From UBA7446 sp038143535 (GTDB taxonomy: Bacteria > Bacteroidota > Bacteroidia > Flavobacteriales > Flavobacteriaceae): a stretch of DNA of 64,000 bases. Positions 51,247-60,213 of this stretch are shown here, piece after piece. Both the position numbers and the translations under genes were made by a program. The notes under the pieces were generated by a model. It saw only the letters and a list, made by a program, of their open reading frames with translations. It made no database searches and had not been told where the DNA came from. The stretch covers positions 496,001-560,000 of the forward strand of contig JAYQMD010000001.1 of assembly GCA_038143535.1 (NCBI GenBank). Direction: 5' to 3'. How positions within the stretch are numbered: the stretch's first letter is position 1; each line of letters starts with the position of its first letter.

Positions 51247-51618
51247 TTAGGCATCATCATCTAAAAAATCCTCGAGGTCTCTTCGTTCTTTTTTGCTCGG
51301 CCTGCCAGCGCCTTTGACCCTCGACAAGCGTTGATTCTCATCTGCAGCATGCTTAAGATCCAATGCCTCTTGTGGGGTAATGTCTTTGCAATATTGGGGT
51401 ACGATTTTAGCGCCAACACGACTTTTTGGAAGATCTAACACATAGATTTCAATGGTGAGTTGTTGACGACGCATGCTAATTTTATCTGACACATAAACTT
51501 CTCGTGAAGGTTTTGCGTTTTGGCCACTAAGTTGTACATAGCCCTTTCTACAGGCCGTACTGGCTGCATTTCTTGACTTGTAATAGCGGACCGCCCAAAG
51601 ATATTTGTCTATTCGCAT
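51247..51618 (-). CDS. S4-domain RNA-binding protein (Hsp15-like)
   Basis: A 123-aa protein: S4 domain MRIDKYLWAVRYYKSRNAAS, then GYVQLSGQNAKPSREVYVSD, and a Lys/Arg/Glu C-terminal tail (GAGRPSKKERRDLEDFLDDD). Similar to Hsp15, which binds stalled 50S subunits with nascent chain. Start at 51618 (upstream in-frame codons code for a non-conserved stretch). Only 23 bp from the upstream phosphoribosyltransferase start. Confidence 0.87.
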   Translation of the reverse strand: MRIDKYLWAVRYYKSRNAASTACRKGYVQLSGQNAKPSREVYVSDKISMRRQQLTIEIYVLDLPKSRVGAKIVPQYCKDITPQEALDLKHAADENQRLSRVKGAGRPSKKERRDLEDFLDDDA

Positions 51619-51679
51619 GTTTATAATATTGCTTCGCAATAATACACTAAAATTGTATCTTGCGCTTTAAATCTTATTG

Positions 51680-52564
51680 ATGAAAATACTAAAACCTTTT
51701 TTTGGAATTGTATGTCTACTTGTATTTTCTACTGCCTGTGAAGAACAGCAGCGTGGTTTTAGAGATCCGCCTCGTGACTACGAAGCCCAACGCGCGGTGG
51801 ATAACGACTCCTTACTTACCTTTTTGCAAACACGCTTCTTCAACTATGAGGAATATGCAACTGCTGCAACCAATGAGCAAGTAACATTCACCATTGATAC
51901 CATTCAAGGGGACAATGCTAACAAAACTCCTTTGAGTGACCAAGTTGAAGAACTCAATTTTAGAATTAAAAATAACGATGGTGCATATGTTGACCACACC
52001 GCCTATGTGCTCAAAATACGTGAGGGAGTGGGAACCGCACCTACTGTTGCAGATAGTGTTTTTGTTGCCTATAAGGGAATGCTACTTAACTTAAATAGAT
52101 TTGACGAAAGAACCAATCCTATTTGGTTTGAATCACTTTCTGTGGTAAAAGGGTTTAGCGCCTTAATGCCATACATTAAAAGTGCAGCTCCTCCGACCAT
52201 TAACCCAGACGGCACCTATGCTTTTGATGGCTTTGGCTCCGCTGCTATTTTTATGCCCTCTGCCATGGGGTATTATGACGACTCAAGAAGTGTTCCAGCT
52301 TACTCACCTCTGATTTTTGCTGTAGATTTGTTTACCTACAAAACCACAGATCACGATGGAGATTCGGTCCCTACGCATGTCGAAGACTTAGATGGCGATA
52401 ATTATTTTGATGACGATACGGACAGCGATGGTCTACCCAACTTCCGTGACGATGATGATGACAACGATGGCACGCTAACACGCAACGAGTACGATGCGAA
52501 TAACGACGGTATAGCCGATGATACGGATAATGACGGTACGCCAGATTACTTAGATAAAGACTAG
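51680..52564 (+). CDS. FKBP-like lipoprotein with calcium-type aspartate repeats
   Basis: A 294-aa lipoprotein (signal to LVFSTAC, Cys20). Residues ~110-220 look like a divergent FKBP fold: ADSVFVAYKGMLLNLNRFDE, VVKGFSALMPYIKSAAPP, AIFMPSAMGYYDDS and SPLIFAVDLFTY. The C-terminus (~222-294) is Asp/Asn rich, HDGDSVPTHVEDLDGDN and SDGLPNFRDDDDDND, like thrombospondin type-3 calcium-binding repeats. Prolyl isomerase activity is uncertain. It converges on the transketolase gene with a 4-bp overlap. Confidence 0.8.
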   Translation: MKILKPFFGIVCLLVFSTACEEQQRGFRDPPRDYEAQRAVDNDSLLTFLQTRFFNYEEYATAATNEQVTFTIDTIQGDNANKTPLSDQVEELNFRIKNNDGAYVDHTAYVLKIREGVGTAPTVADSVFVAYKGMLLNLNRFDERTNPIWFESLSVVKGFSALMPYIKSAAPPTINPDGTYAFDGFGSAAIFMPSAMGYYDDSRSVPAYSPLIFAVDLFTYKTTDHDGDSVPTHVEDLDGDNYFDDDTDSDGLPNFRDDDDDNDGTLTRNEYDANNDGIADDTDNDGTPDYLDKD

Positions 52565-53520
52565 GCTTTCTTAGCCAAAACCTCATTCCCTTTCTTTGCG
52601 ATAGCAGCAGCGTTTAGTCCGTATTTCTCCATGAGTTGCGCAGGCGTTCCAGATTCGCCAAAAGTATCTTGTGTGGCAACAAAAGCTTGTGGGGTGGGGT
52701 GCTGCTCCGCCAACACACGGGCAACGCTTTCTCCTAAACCTCCCAAGTAATTGTGCTCTTCACAACTTACAACTGCACCTGTTTTTTTAGCCGATTGCAA
52801 AATAAGGGCATCGTCCAAAGGTTTGATGGTGTGTATGTTGATTACCTCAGCGCTGATGCCTTGCTTATGTAGGCTTTTTGCTGCTTCTAACGCTTCCCAC
52901 ACAAGGTGCCCCGTGGCCACTAGTGTCACATCAGTACCTTCTTGGAGTAGTATTCCCTTTCCGATTTCAAAAGGCAAATCGCTAGTGAAGTTAGGAACCG
53001 CAGGACGTCCAAAGCGCAAATAAGCAGGACCGTTGTGTGCAGCTATTGCATGTGTTGCTTTTCGCGTCTGTTCAAAGTCACAAGTATTGATTACGGTCAT
53101 GCCCGGAAGCATTTTCATCAACCCCAAGTCTTCTAGAATTTGGTGTGTAGCGCCATCCTCGCCAAGCGTGATGCCAGCGTGTGAAGCACATATTTTTACA
53201 TTTTTGTGTGAATAGGCAATCGATTGGCGGATTTGATCGTATACACGACCTGTTGAGAAGTTAGCAAAGGTTCCCGTAAACGGAATCTTACCTCCAATGG
53301 TCATGCCCGCAGCAATACCCATCATATTGGCTTCTGCAATACCTATTTGGAAAAAACGTTCCGGGTGTGCATCTTTAAACGCATTCATCTTTAACGAACC
53401 TGTAAGGTCAGCGCATAAAGCCACGACATTTTCGTTCAGATCGCCGATTTCGGCCAAACCAACGCCAAATCCAGAGCGTGTATCAATTTTTTCTGTAAAC
53501 GTATATTCTTTCAATCCCAT
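52561..53520 (-). CDS. Transketolase, C-terminal half (separate gene)
   Basis: A 319-aa protein with the Pyr and C-terminal domains of transketolase: NLNENVVALCADLTGSLK, FQIGIAEANMMGIAAGMTIG, GEDGATHQILEDLGLMKMLP with the thiamine-binding Glu, and VINIHTIKPLDD. It works as a partner of the N-terminal half just upstream, in one PPi-dependent heteromer. Split transketolases are usual in Bacteroidota and related phyla. Confidence 0.93.
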   Translation of the reverse strand: MGLKEYTFTEKIDTRSGFGVGLAEIGDLNENVVALCADLTGSLKMNAFKDAHPERFFQIGIAEANMMGIAAGMTIGGKIPFTGTFANFSTGRVYDQIRQSIAYSHKNVKICASHAGITLGEDGATHQILEDLGLMKMLPGMTVINTCDFEQTRKATHAIAAHNGPAYLRFGRPAVPNFTSDLPFEIGKGILLQEGTDVTLVATGHLVWEALEAAKSLHKQGISAEVINIHTIKPLDDALILQSAKKTGAVVSCEEHNYLGGLGESVARVLAEQHPTPQAFVATQDTFGESGTPAQLMEKYGLNAAAIAKKGNEVLAKKA

Positions 53521-53521
53521 T

Positions 53522-54367
53522 TTAATAATCTCCTAAAGTTTCTTCGTTTTGCGCCAATCCTATGGCCAGTTGTTCGTCGTTTGGTGCTTTGCCGTGCCAT
53601 GCGTGGGTATGCATCATAAAGTCAACACCATTACCCATTACCGTGTGTAGTAAAATAGCAACAGGCTTTTGCTTGCCCGAGGCTGCTTTGGCTGCTTCAA
53701 ATCCGGCTAAAATAGCTGCAACATCATTGCCTTTTTCCACATTGATTACGGTCCAACCAAAAGCTTCTAGTTTAGCACCAACGTCGCCAAGTGGCAAAAC
53801 GTCATCGGTGCTTCCGTCAATTTGTTGTTTGTTGTAGTCAATGGTCGAAATAAGGTTGTCTATTCCATTGCCAGCTGCATACATGATGGCTTCCCAGTTT
53901 TGACCTTCTTGAAGCTCACCATCGCCGTGTAAGCTGTAGACCAAATGCTTGTCATTGTTGAGTTTTTTTGCTTCAGCAGCACCTATAGCAACGGACAGGC
54001 CCTGTCCAAGCGAACCAGAAGCAATACGCACGCCTGGAAGCCCCTCATGTGTTGTGGGATGTCCTTGTAAGCGGGAATTTAATTTTCTAAAGGTAGCAAG
54101 TTCTGAAACGGGGAAGAAGCCGCTTCGCGCCAATACGCTATAAAAAACAGGTGAGATGTGTCCGTTTGATAAAAAGAAGAGGTCTTCGTTTTTACCGTCC
54201 ATGCTAAAGTCGGTCGAGTAGTCCATAACATGTTGGTAGAGTACAACAAAAAATTCAGCACAGCCCAAAGATCCTCCGGGGTGACCCGAGTTTACTTGGT
54301 GTACCATACGTAAGATATCACGGCGCACCTGTGGTAAAAACGTTTCGATAGATTCAATGGATGCCAT
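53522..54367 (-). CDS. Transketolase, N-terminal half (separate gene)
   Basis: A 281-aa thiamine pyrophosphate-binding half: VNSGHPGGSLGCAEFFVVLY, KLNSRLQGHPTTHEGLPGVR, ASGSLGQGLSVAIGAAEAKK, HGDGELQEGQNWEAIMYAAG with the GDG...N metal/diphosphate motif. Start MASIESIE at 54367; the open frame upstream to 54532 has no conserved sequence. One base separates it from the C-terminal half gene, so the two are cotranscribed. Confidence 0.93.
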   Translation of the reverse strand: MASIESIETFLPQVRRDILRMVHQVNSGHPGGSLGCAEFFVVLYQHVMDYSTDFSMDGKNEDLFFLSNGHISPVFYSVLARSGFFPVSELATFRKLNSRLQGHPTTHEGLPGVRIASGSLGQGLSVAIGAAEAKKLNNDKHLVYSLHGDGELQEGQNWEAIMYAAGNGIDNLISTIDYNKQQIDGSTDDVLPLGDVGAKLEAFGWTVINVEKGNDVAAILAGFEAAKAASGKQKPVAILLHTVMGNGVDFMMHTHAWHGKAPNDEQLAIGLAQNEETLGDY

Positions 54368-54483
54368 AAAAATTAATTTTCTCAAAAATAAAACTTCACT
54401 TCGAGCTAACAGTATTATTTTCTCATTATTTCTACTAAAAAAATGAACAGCTATTAATAACTTACATACAGCCTCGTGTTGTG

Positions 54484-54491
54484 TATATTTG
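54484..54491 (+). promoter_or_regulatory. -7 element for tgt
   Basis: TATATTTG 4 nt before the GTG start at 54496; leaderless layout. No clear TTG at 17-23 bp. Confidence 0.45.
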
Positions 54492-54495
54492 ACAG

Positions 54496-55626
54496 GTGAA
54501 ATTTTCATTATTACATACCGATACTGCTTCAAAAGCTAGGGCAGGGGAGCTCACTACAGATCACGGAAAAATAGCGACCCCTATTTTTATGCCTGTGGGA
54601 ACGGCAGCCACCGTAAAGGGAGTACATCAACGCGATTTGGCAGCAGACATCAACCCCGATATCATTTTGGCCAACACCTATCATTTATACCTAAGGCCTT
54701 CCATGCCCATTTTAAAGAAGGCAGGCGGTATTCATAAGTTTATGAATTGGGAACGCCCCATATTGACAGACAGCGGAGGGTATCAAGTATACTCTTTAGC
54801 AGATAACCGCAAAATTACCGAGGAAGGCGTCACTTTTAAATCACATATCGACGGCTCCAAACATTTTTTTAGTCCAGAGCGGGCTATGGACATCCAAAGA
54901 ATTATCGGTGCGGATATCATTATGGCGTTTGACGAATGTACGCCCTACCCATGCCCCTATGATTATGCCAAAAACTCCATGCACCTTACGCATCGTTGGC
55001 TTATTCGTTGTCAAGAGCACTTTGAAAAAACAACACCTGTATATGGATACAACCAAACGCTTTTTCCCATCGTGCAAGGAAGTGTGTATAACGATTTACG
55101 GGTGCAGTCGGCCGAATTTATCGCAAGCACCAACGCACCAGGAAATGCCATTGGGGGCTTGTCGGTAGGAGAGCCTGCCGAGGAAATGTATGCCATGGCT
55201 GATGCGGTTTGTGCCGTCTTGCCTGAAGACAAGCCACGTTATTTGATGGGTGTTGGCACACCGATCAATATTTTGGAGAACATCGCCTTGGGTGTAGATA
55301 TGTTTGATTGTGTCATGCCCTCAAGAAATGCGCGCAACGGAATGTTGTTTACTTCAGAAGGTAGCATCAACATCAAAAATAAAAAATGGGAAAACGATTT
55401 TTCACCCATCGATCCCAACGGTAGTAGTTTTGTTGATTCCGCATACAGTAAAGCTTATTTACGTCATTTATTTGCTGCAAATGAGCTGTTGGGCAAGCAA
55501 ATCGCCACATTGCATAACCTCTCCTTCTATTTGTGGTTGGTGCGCCAAGCAAGAAAGCATATTTTAGCCGGAGATTTTGCATCTTGGAAAAACACCATGG
55601 TGCGTCAAATGGATAAGCGCTTGTAA
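54496..55626 (+). CDS. tgt: Queuine tRNA-ribosyltransferase lacking zinc cysteines
   Basis: A 376-aa TGT that swaps guanine 34 of tRNA(Tyr, His, Asn, Asp) for preQ1. ILTDSGGYQVYSL has one catalytic Asp, GLSVGEPAEEMY, GVGTPINILENIALGVDMFDCVMPS holds the nucleophile Asp. The zinc loop that normally reads CxCxxC in the D-P-x context is here D306 P N G S S F V D S A Y317: all three cysteines are gone, while the ligand His (about 340, TLHNLSF) remains. The start is GTG 54496. Confidence 0.93.
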   Translation: MKFSLLHTDTASKARAGELTTDHGKIATPIFMPVGTAATVKGVHQRDLAADINPDIILANTYHLYLRPSMPILKKAGGIHKFMNWERPILTDSGGYQVYSLADNRKITEEGVTFKSHIDGSKHFFSPERAMDIQRIIGADIIMAFDECTPYPCPYDYAKNSMHLTHRWLIRCQEHFEKTTPVYGYNQTLFPIVQGSVYNDLRVQSAEFIASTNAPGNAIGGLSVGEPAEEMYAMADAVCAVLPEDKPRYLMGVGTPINILENIALGVDMFDCVMPSRNARNGMLFTSEGSINIKNKKWENDFSPIDPNGSSFVDSAYSKAYLRHLFAANELLGKQIATLHNLSFYLWLVRQARKHILAGDFASWKNTMVRQMDKRL

Positions 55627-55627
55627 A

Positions 55628-56704
55628 ATGAAGTTGTTAGACCTATATATTATCAAGAAATACATCAGCACTTTTACAGTCATGTTGGTGTTGTTTATTC
55701 CGATAAGTGTATTGGTTGATCTCGCTCAAAAAATTGATAAATTCAAACAACACGAACTCTCAACTACTGAGATTTTATCTCATTATTACGATTTTGTTTG
55801 GGTATTTGGTTACCAGCTATTTCCCATATTCTTGTTTTTGTCAGTGATATGGTTCACTTCAAAATTGGCAAGTAATACAGAAGTAATTGCCGTGTTGAGT
55901 TCTGGGATTTCTTTTTACAGATACCTGCGTCCTTTTCTTATATCCGCATCCATAATTGCCGTACTGGCTTTTGGTGCGAGTATGTTTTGGGTGCCCAATG
56001 CCAGTGAAAGCTACAACAGCTTTAAGTACGAATACATCAGAAAAGGAAGAAAGGTGCTGTTGACGGAAAATATTTACAAGCAAATAGGCGATAACGATTT
56101 TATATACGTCAGTAATTATAACGCAAACCGACAGGTGGGGTATAATTTTACATGGGAGCATTTTGAGGACAACCAATTGGTATTCAAGATAAAAGCCCAA
56201 AACATCCGATGGGTAGAAAAAGACAGCATTCACCGCCTGTCGCAATTTTTCCAGCGCACTATTACAGACGATCGGGAGGTTATTCGAAAAGAGGCACGTC
56301 TTGATACGCTGCTTAATTTGGATCTAAATGCCATGGTCCCTGTTACCTACAAAGCACAAACACTTAATTTTTTTGAGCTAAATGAATACATTAAGCAAGA
56401 GCGTGAAAACGGAAGTCCGTTAATTAACAGCCATTTGTTGGTGCGCCACAAGCGGTGGTCACTTCCCATTTCTGCCTTTATCCTAACGCTGATTGCCGTG
56501 GCGGTAGCGTCTTTTAAAAAGCGTGGCGGTATGGGCATTAACTTGGCCATGGGCATTATATTGGCATTCCTTTATATCTTTTTTGATAAGATATTTGAAG
56601 TCATGGTTGAGAAATCAAACTTTACCCCTTGGTTAGCCGCATGGATTCCCAATGCCTTATTTGCTGTACTCTCTATTTATTTATTGCGCTATGCGAAGAG
56701 ATAA
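55628..56704 (+). CDS. LptF/LptG-family permease (YjgP/YjgQ)
   Basis: A 358-aa membrane protein with MKLLDLYIIKKYISTFTVML at the start, six membrane segments and a periplasmic beta domain (YISTFT... to NTEVIAVLSSGISFYRYLRP, VLLTENIYKQIGDND). It belongs to the ABC permease family moving LPS from inner membrane. The partner ATPase is not in the window. The ATG is 1 bp after the tgt stop; its end overlaps EamA by 14 bp. Confidence 0.9.
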   Translation: MKLLDLYIIKKYISTFTVMLVLFIPISVLVDLAQKIDKFKQHELSTTEILSHYYDFVWVFGYQLFPIFLFLSVIWFTSKLASNTEVIAVLSSGISFYRYLRPFLISASIIAVLAFGASMFWVPNASESYNSFKYEYIRKGRKVLLTENIYKQIGDNDFIYVSNYNANRQVGYNFTWEHFEDNQLVFKIKAQNIRWVEKDSIHRLSQFFQRTITDDREVIRKEARLDTLLNLDLNAMVPVTYKAQTLNFFELNEYIKQERENGSPLINSHLLVRHKRWSLPISAFILTLIAVAVASFKKRGGMGINLAMGIILAFLYIFFDKIFEVMVEKSNFTPWLAAWIPNALFAVLSIYLLRYAKR

Positions 56705-57602
56705 GTTATTCAGCACCTTTCACTTTCACTTTATCGTGATCATTTTTGGCTTTACAGCCGTTTTGGGTGCTTTGATTAGCGTCTCGGCCATTCCCTTGGT
56801 GTGGTATCGCATGACACTGGCAACCTTAGGCTTGGGGGTGGTACTTTGGTTGCGCAAGCACAATTTTCGCGTAAGCAAAACCATTGCCTGGGTGGCTGTT
56901 GCGAGCGGGGTGCTTATTGCATTTCACTGGATTACTTTCTTTGGGTCTGTCAAGGTTTCAAACGTTTCCGTAACCTTATCGGTACTTTCTTCGGGTGCTT
57001 TTTTAACTTCCTTGCTCGAGCCTATTTTCTACAAGCGAAAAGTGATTGTCTACGAGGTGTTTTTTGGACTCTTAGTAATTCTTGGTTTGGTATTGGTCCT
57101 CGGTACAGGAACCACACATTTAGCGGGTTTTCTTTATGCAGGTATATCAACTGTATTGGCCGTATTGTTTACGCTGCTCAACGGGAAGTATGTTGCCAAA
57201 AGCGATCCTTATGTATTGTCTTTTTACGAACTTTTAGTGGGCGCCCTAGTGGTCACTTTGGTATTGGCTTTTCAGGGCTCTTTTACCGCTGAATTCTTTG
57301 CTATTTCTAAGCAGGATTTGTTGTGGCTGTCTATTTTGGCATTTGTTTGTACGTCCTATGCTTTCGTTGTCTCCATTGTTGTAATGCGCCACCTAACGCC
57401 CTACTCCATCATGCTCGGTATCAATATGGAACCTGTGTACGGAATTGCCTTGGCCTATGCCATTTTTGGAGAAAAAGAAGTGATGCATACCGGCTTTTAC
57501 ATCGGATTGGTTTGCATACTTACGGCTGTCTTGGCTAACGGTATTTATAAATTAAGAAGAACAAAAAAAACGGTTCCTCCCCTTGCTCGGAACCCAAAAT
57601 AA
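56691..57602 (+). CDS. EamA-family (DMT) transporter
   Basis: A 303-aa membrane protein with ten hydrophobic segments and two EamA repeats (VIIFGFTAVLGALISVSAIP; YALAYAIFGEKEVMHTGF in the second), typical of drug/metabolite exporters. Substrate unknown. The start MRRDKLFSTFHF overlaps the permease gene. Confidence 0.85.
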   Translation: MRRDKLFSTFHFHFIVIIFGFTAVLGALISVSAIPLVWYRMTLATLGLGVVLWLRKHNFRVSKTIAWVAVASGVLIAFHWITFFGSVKVSNVSVTLSVLSSGAFLTSLLEPIFYKRKVIVYEVFFGLLVILGLVLVLGTGTTHLAGFLYAGISTVLAVLFTLLNGKYVAKSDPYVLSFYELLVGALVVTLVLAFQGSFTAEFFAISKQDLLWLSILAFVCTSYAFVVSIVVMRHLTPYSIMLGINMEPVYGIALAYAIFGEKEVMHTGFYIGLVCILTAVLANGIYKLRRTKKTVPPLARNPK

Positions 57603-57611
57603 GTATATTTG
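57583..57611 (+). promoter_or_regulatory. Promoter of accA
   Basis: TTG 57583-57585, 18-bp spacer, TATATTTG 57604-57611; the ATG follows 20 nt later. It starts inside the end of EamA. Confidence 0.6.
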
Positions 57612-57631
57612 TTTTGCACTAAGATCACAAC

Positions 57632-58585
57632 ATGGAGTATTTAGACTTTGAAGAACCCATTAAGGAATTAGAAGACCAATTGCTCAAATGTCAAGTCATT
57701 GGTAACGACAGCGATGTAGACGTTACCGAGGCCTGTAAAAATATCGGAGATCGTCTGGTTCAGCTCAAAAAAGAGATTTACACCAATCTAACCCCTTGGC
57801 AGCGTGTTCAGGTTTCAAGACACCCTTCAAGACCTTATGCCCTGGACTATATCAACGCCCTTACGCAGGGCAGCTTTTTAGAACTGCACGGCGATAGAAC
57901 GGTAAAAGACGACAAAGCCATGATCGGTGGTTTGGGTAAGATTGGGGATCAAAGTTTTATGTTCATTGGACAGCAGAAGGGATACAACACCAAAACACGT
58001 CAGTATCGTAATTTCGGTATGGCAAATCCCGAGGGCTACCGCAAGGCGCTACGTCTGATGAAATCTGCTGAAAAATTTAATGTGCCTGTTGTTTGTCTTG
58101 TCGATACGCCCGGCGCATACCCCGGCTTGGAAGCTGAGGAGCGCGGACAGGGTGAAGCCATTGCACGCAACATATTGGAAATGTCTCGCCTTAAGACACC
58201 TATTATAGTGATGGTTATTGGCGAAGGTGCTTCTGGCGGCGCATTGGGCATAGGTGTGGGTGACCGTGTATTTATGCTAGAAAACACATGGTACTCTGTT
58301 ATTTCTCCAGAATCCTGCTCTTCTATTTTATGGCGCAGCTGGGAATACAAAGAGCAAGCTGCTGAAGCACTAAAGCTTACGGCCAAAGATATGAAACGCC
58401 AAAGGCTCATTGATGCCATTATCAAGGAACCCCTTGGAGGCGCGCATGCCAATCGTGAGGCCATATTTGATACGGTCCGTAAAACCATTTGCAAAGCCTA
58501 TAAGGAATTACAAGAACTCCCAATCGACGTACTCGTACAAGAACGTATGGACAAGTTTTTTGCAATGGGCGTGTACGATGAATAA
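57632..58585 (+). CDS. accA: Acetyl-CoA carboxylase carboxyltransferase subunit alpha
   Basis: A 317-aa subunit of acetyl-CoA carboxylase (carboxyltransferase), which with AccD transfers CO2 from biotin to acetyl-CoA. RPYALDYINALTQGSFLELH, GRKALRLMKSAEKFN-type region, LVDTPGAYPGLEAEERGQGE and GEGASGGALGIGVGDRV are present. Length normal. Promoter with full -33/-7 upstream. Confidence 0.95.
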   Translation: MEYLDFEEPIKELEDQLLKCQVIGNDSDVDVTEACKNIGDRLVQLKKEIYTNLTPWQRVQVSRHPSRPYALDYINALTQGSFLELHGDRTVKDDKAMIGGLGKIGDQSFMFIGQQKGYNTKTRQYRNFGMANPEGYRKALRLMKSAEKFNVPVVCLVDTPGAYPGLEAEERGQGEAIARNILEMSRLKTPIIVMVIGEGASGGALGIGVGDRVFMLENTWYSVISPESCSSILWRSWEYKEQAAEALKLTAKDMKRQRLIDAIIKEPLGGAHANREAIFDTVRKTICKAYKELQELPIDVLVQERMDKFFAMGVYDE

Positions 58586-58690
58586 TGTTTAGCTTTTAAA
58601 CAATTTGAAGCGGGTTATTAACCAGCCTGTTGTTCGTTAGTTTTTCACTTTTTCTAAAAATATCTGCCGCCATTTGTGTAGTTTAGTGTT

Positions 58691-60205
58691 ATGGAAAAAA
58701 AGAACCCCGTGCCGTCTATAGTGTCGCCGTCCACGGTTGTTCCAATGGAACGTGGAAAGCTGCCACCACAGGTTATTGACTTCGAAGAAGTCGTGCTTGG
58801 TGCCATGATGATTGATAAAAAAGGGGTTGATGAGGTCATTGATATTTTACAGCCCGATGCCTTTTACCGCGAGGCACATCAGCATATTTTTTCCGCAATG
58901 GTCAAGCTTTTTGAAAATTCAGAGCCCATTGACCTTTTGACCGTATCGGCTCAATTAAAAAAAGACCAAAAGCTAAATCAAGTAGGAGGTGATTTTTACC
59001 TCATTCAGCTTTCAAAAAAAGTGTCTTCCTCTGCGCACATTGAGTACCATGCGCGCATCATCCTTCAAAAATTCATTCAACGCAGCCTCATTAAAATTTC
59101 AAGTGAAATTATCGAGGAGGCTTATGACGAAACCAAGGACGTTTTTGACATGCTCGACAAGGCAGAGGCCAAACTCTATGACGTCAGTCAGGGAAATCTC
59201 AAGACTTCTACCGTGAGTGCGCAAAGTTTGGTTATCCAAGCCAAGAAAAAAATTGAAGAGATTGCCAATCAAGAGGGGATGAGTGGTGTGCCCTCTGGCT
59301 TCCACGCCGTAGACAAACTGACTTCTGGTTGGCAAAACAGTGATTTGATCATTGTTGCTGCCCGACCGGGTATGGGTAAAACGGCCTTTACGCTATCCAT
59401 GGCGCGAAACATTGCCGTGGACCAAAATATTCCCGTTGCTTTTTTCTCTATGGAAATGTCTTCGGTGCAATTGATTACCCGTCTTATTTCTTCTGAAACA
59501 GGACTTAGTTCAGAAAAGCTTCGAACCGGAAAAATGGAAGACCACGAGTGGAAACAGCTCAATGTGAAGGTCTCTGATTTGGAAAAAGCACCGCTCTACA
59601 TTGACGATACGCCTTCGTTGTCCATCTTTGATCTTCGTGCCAAAGCCCGACGGCTGTCTTCGCAATATGGCATTCGCCTAATCATGATAGATTACTTGCA
59701 GTTGATGACGCCTGGTGGAAGCAGCAAGGCTGGTAACCGAGAACAAGAAATCTCGACTATTTCCCGAAACTTAAAGGCACTCGCCAAGGAATTGGAGATT
59801 CCCGTTATTGCGCTGTCACAGTTGTCGCGTGCGGTAGAAACACGAGGGGGCAGCAAGCGCCCACAAATTTCTGACTTGCGTGAGTCTGGTGCCATCGAGC
59901 AAGATGCCGATTTGGTAACCTTTATCTACAGACCTGAGTACTATAAGATTGACGAATGGGACGATGAAGAGCGTTCACCTGCGGCAGGACAGGCAGAATT
60001 TATCGTCGCAAAACACCGTAATGGTGGATTGGACAGCATACGCCTAAAGTTTATCGGAAACCTTGGTAAGTTTGACAATTTGGATCAATTTGACGCTCCG
60101 GTTGAGTTTCAATCCAAAATAAATGCAGGGGATGAACCCTTTGATGCACCGCGTACAAATCCAGACGAAGCGTTTGGAACGGACGACGACGATATGCCGT
60201 TCTAA
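58691..60205 (+). CDS. dnaB: Replicative DNA helicase DnaB
   Basis: A 504-aa helicase. N-terminal domain (residues ~25-130, QVIDFEEVVLGAMMIDKKGV), linker, RecA-like C-terminal domain with Walker A IIVAARPGMGKTAFTLSMAR, AFFSMEMSSVQLITRL, MIDYLQLMTPGGSSKAG and SQLSRAVETRG. No intein or insertion. Typical length. Upstream gap of 105 bp to accA contains no clear promoter. Confidence 0.97.
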   Translation: MEKKNPVPSIVSPSTVVPMERGKLPPQVIDFEEVVLGAMMIDKKGVDEVIDILQPDAFYREAHQHIFSAMVKLFENSEPIDLLTVSAQLKKDQKLNQVGGDFYLIQLSKKVSSSAHIEYHARIILQKFIQRSLIKISSEIIEEAYDETKDVFDMLDKAEAKLYDVSQGNLKTSTVSAQSLVIQAKKKIEEIANQEGMSGVPSGFHAVDKLTSGWQNSDLIIVAARPGMGKTAFTLSMARNIAVDQNIPVAFFSMEMSSVQLITRLISSETGLSSEKLRTGKMEDHEWKQLNVKVSDLEKAPLYIDDTPSLSIFDLRAKARRLSSQYGIRLIMIDYLQLMTPGGSSKAGNREQEISTISRNLKALAKELEIPVIALSQLSRAVETRGGSKRPQISDLRESGAIEQDADLVTFIYRPEYYKIDEWDDEERSPAAGQAEFIVAKHRNGGLDSIRLKFIGNLGKFDNLDQFDAPVEFQSKINAGDEPFDAPRTNPDEAFGTDDDDMPF

Positions 60206-60213
60206 ATAATAGC

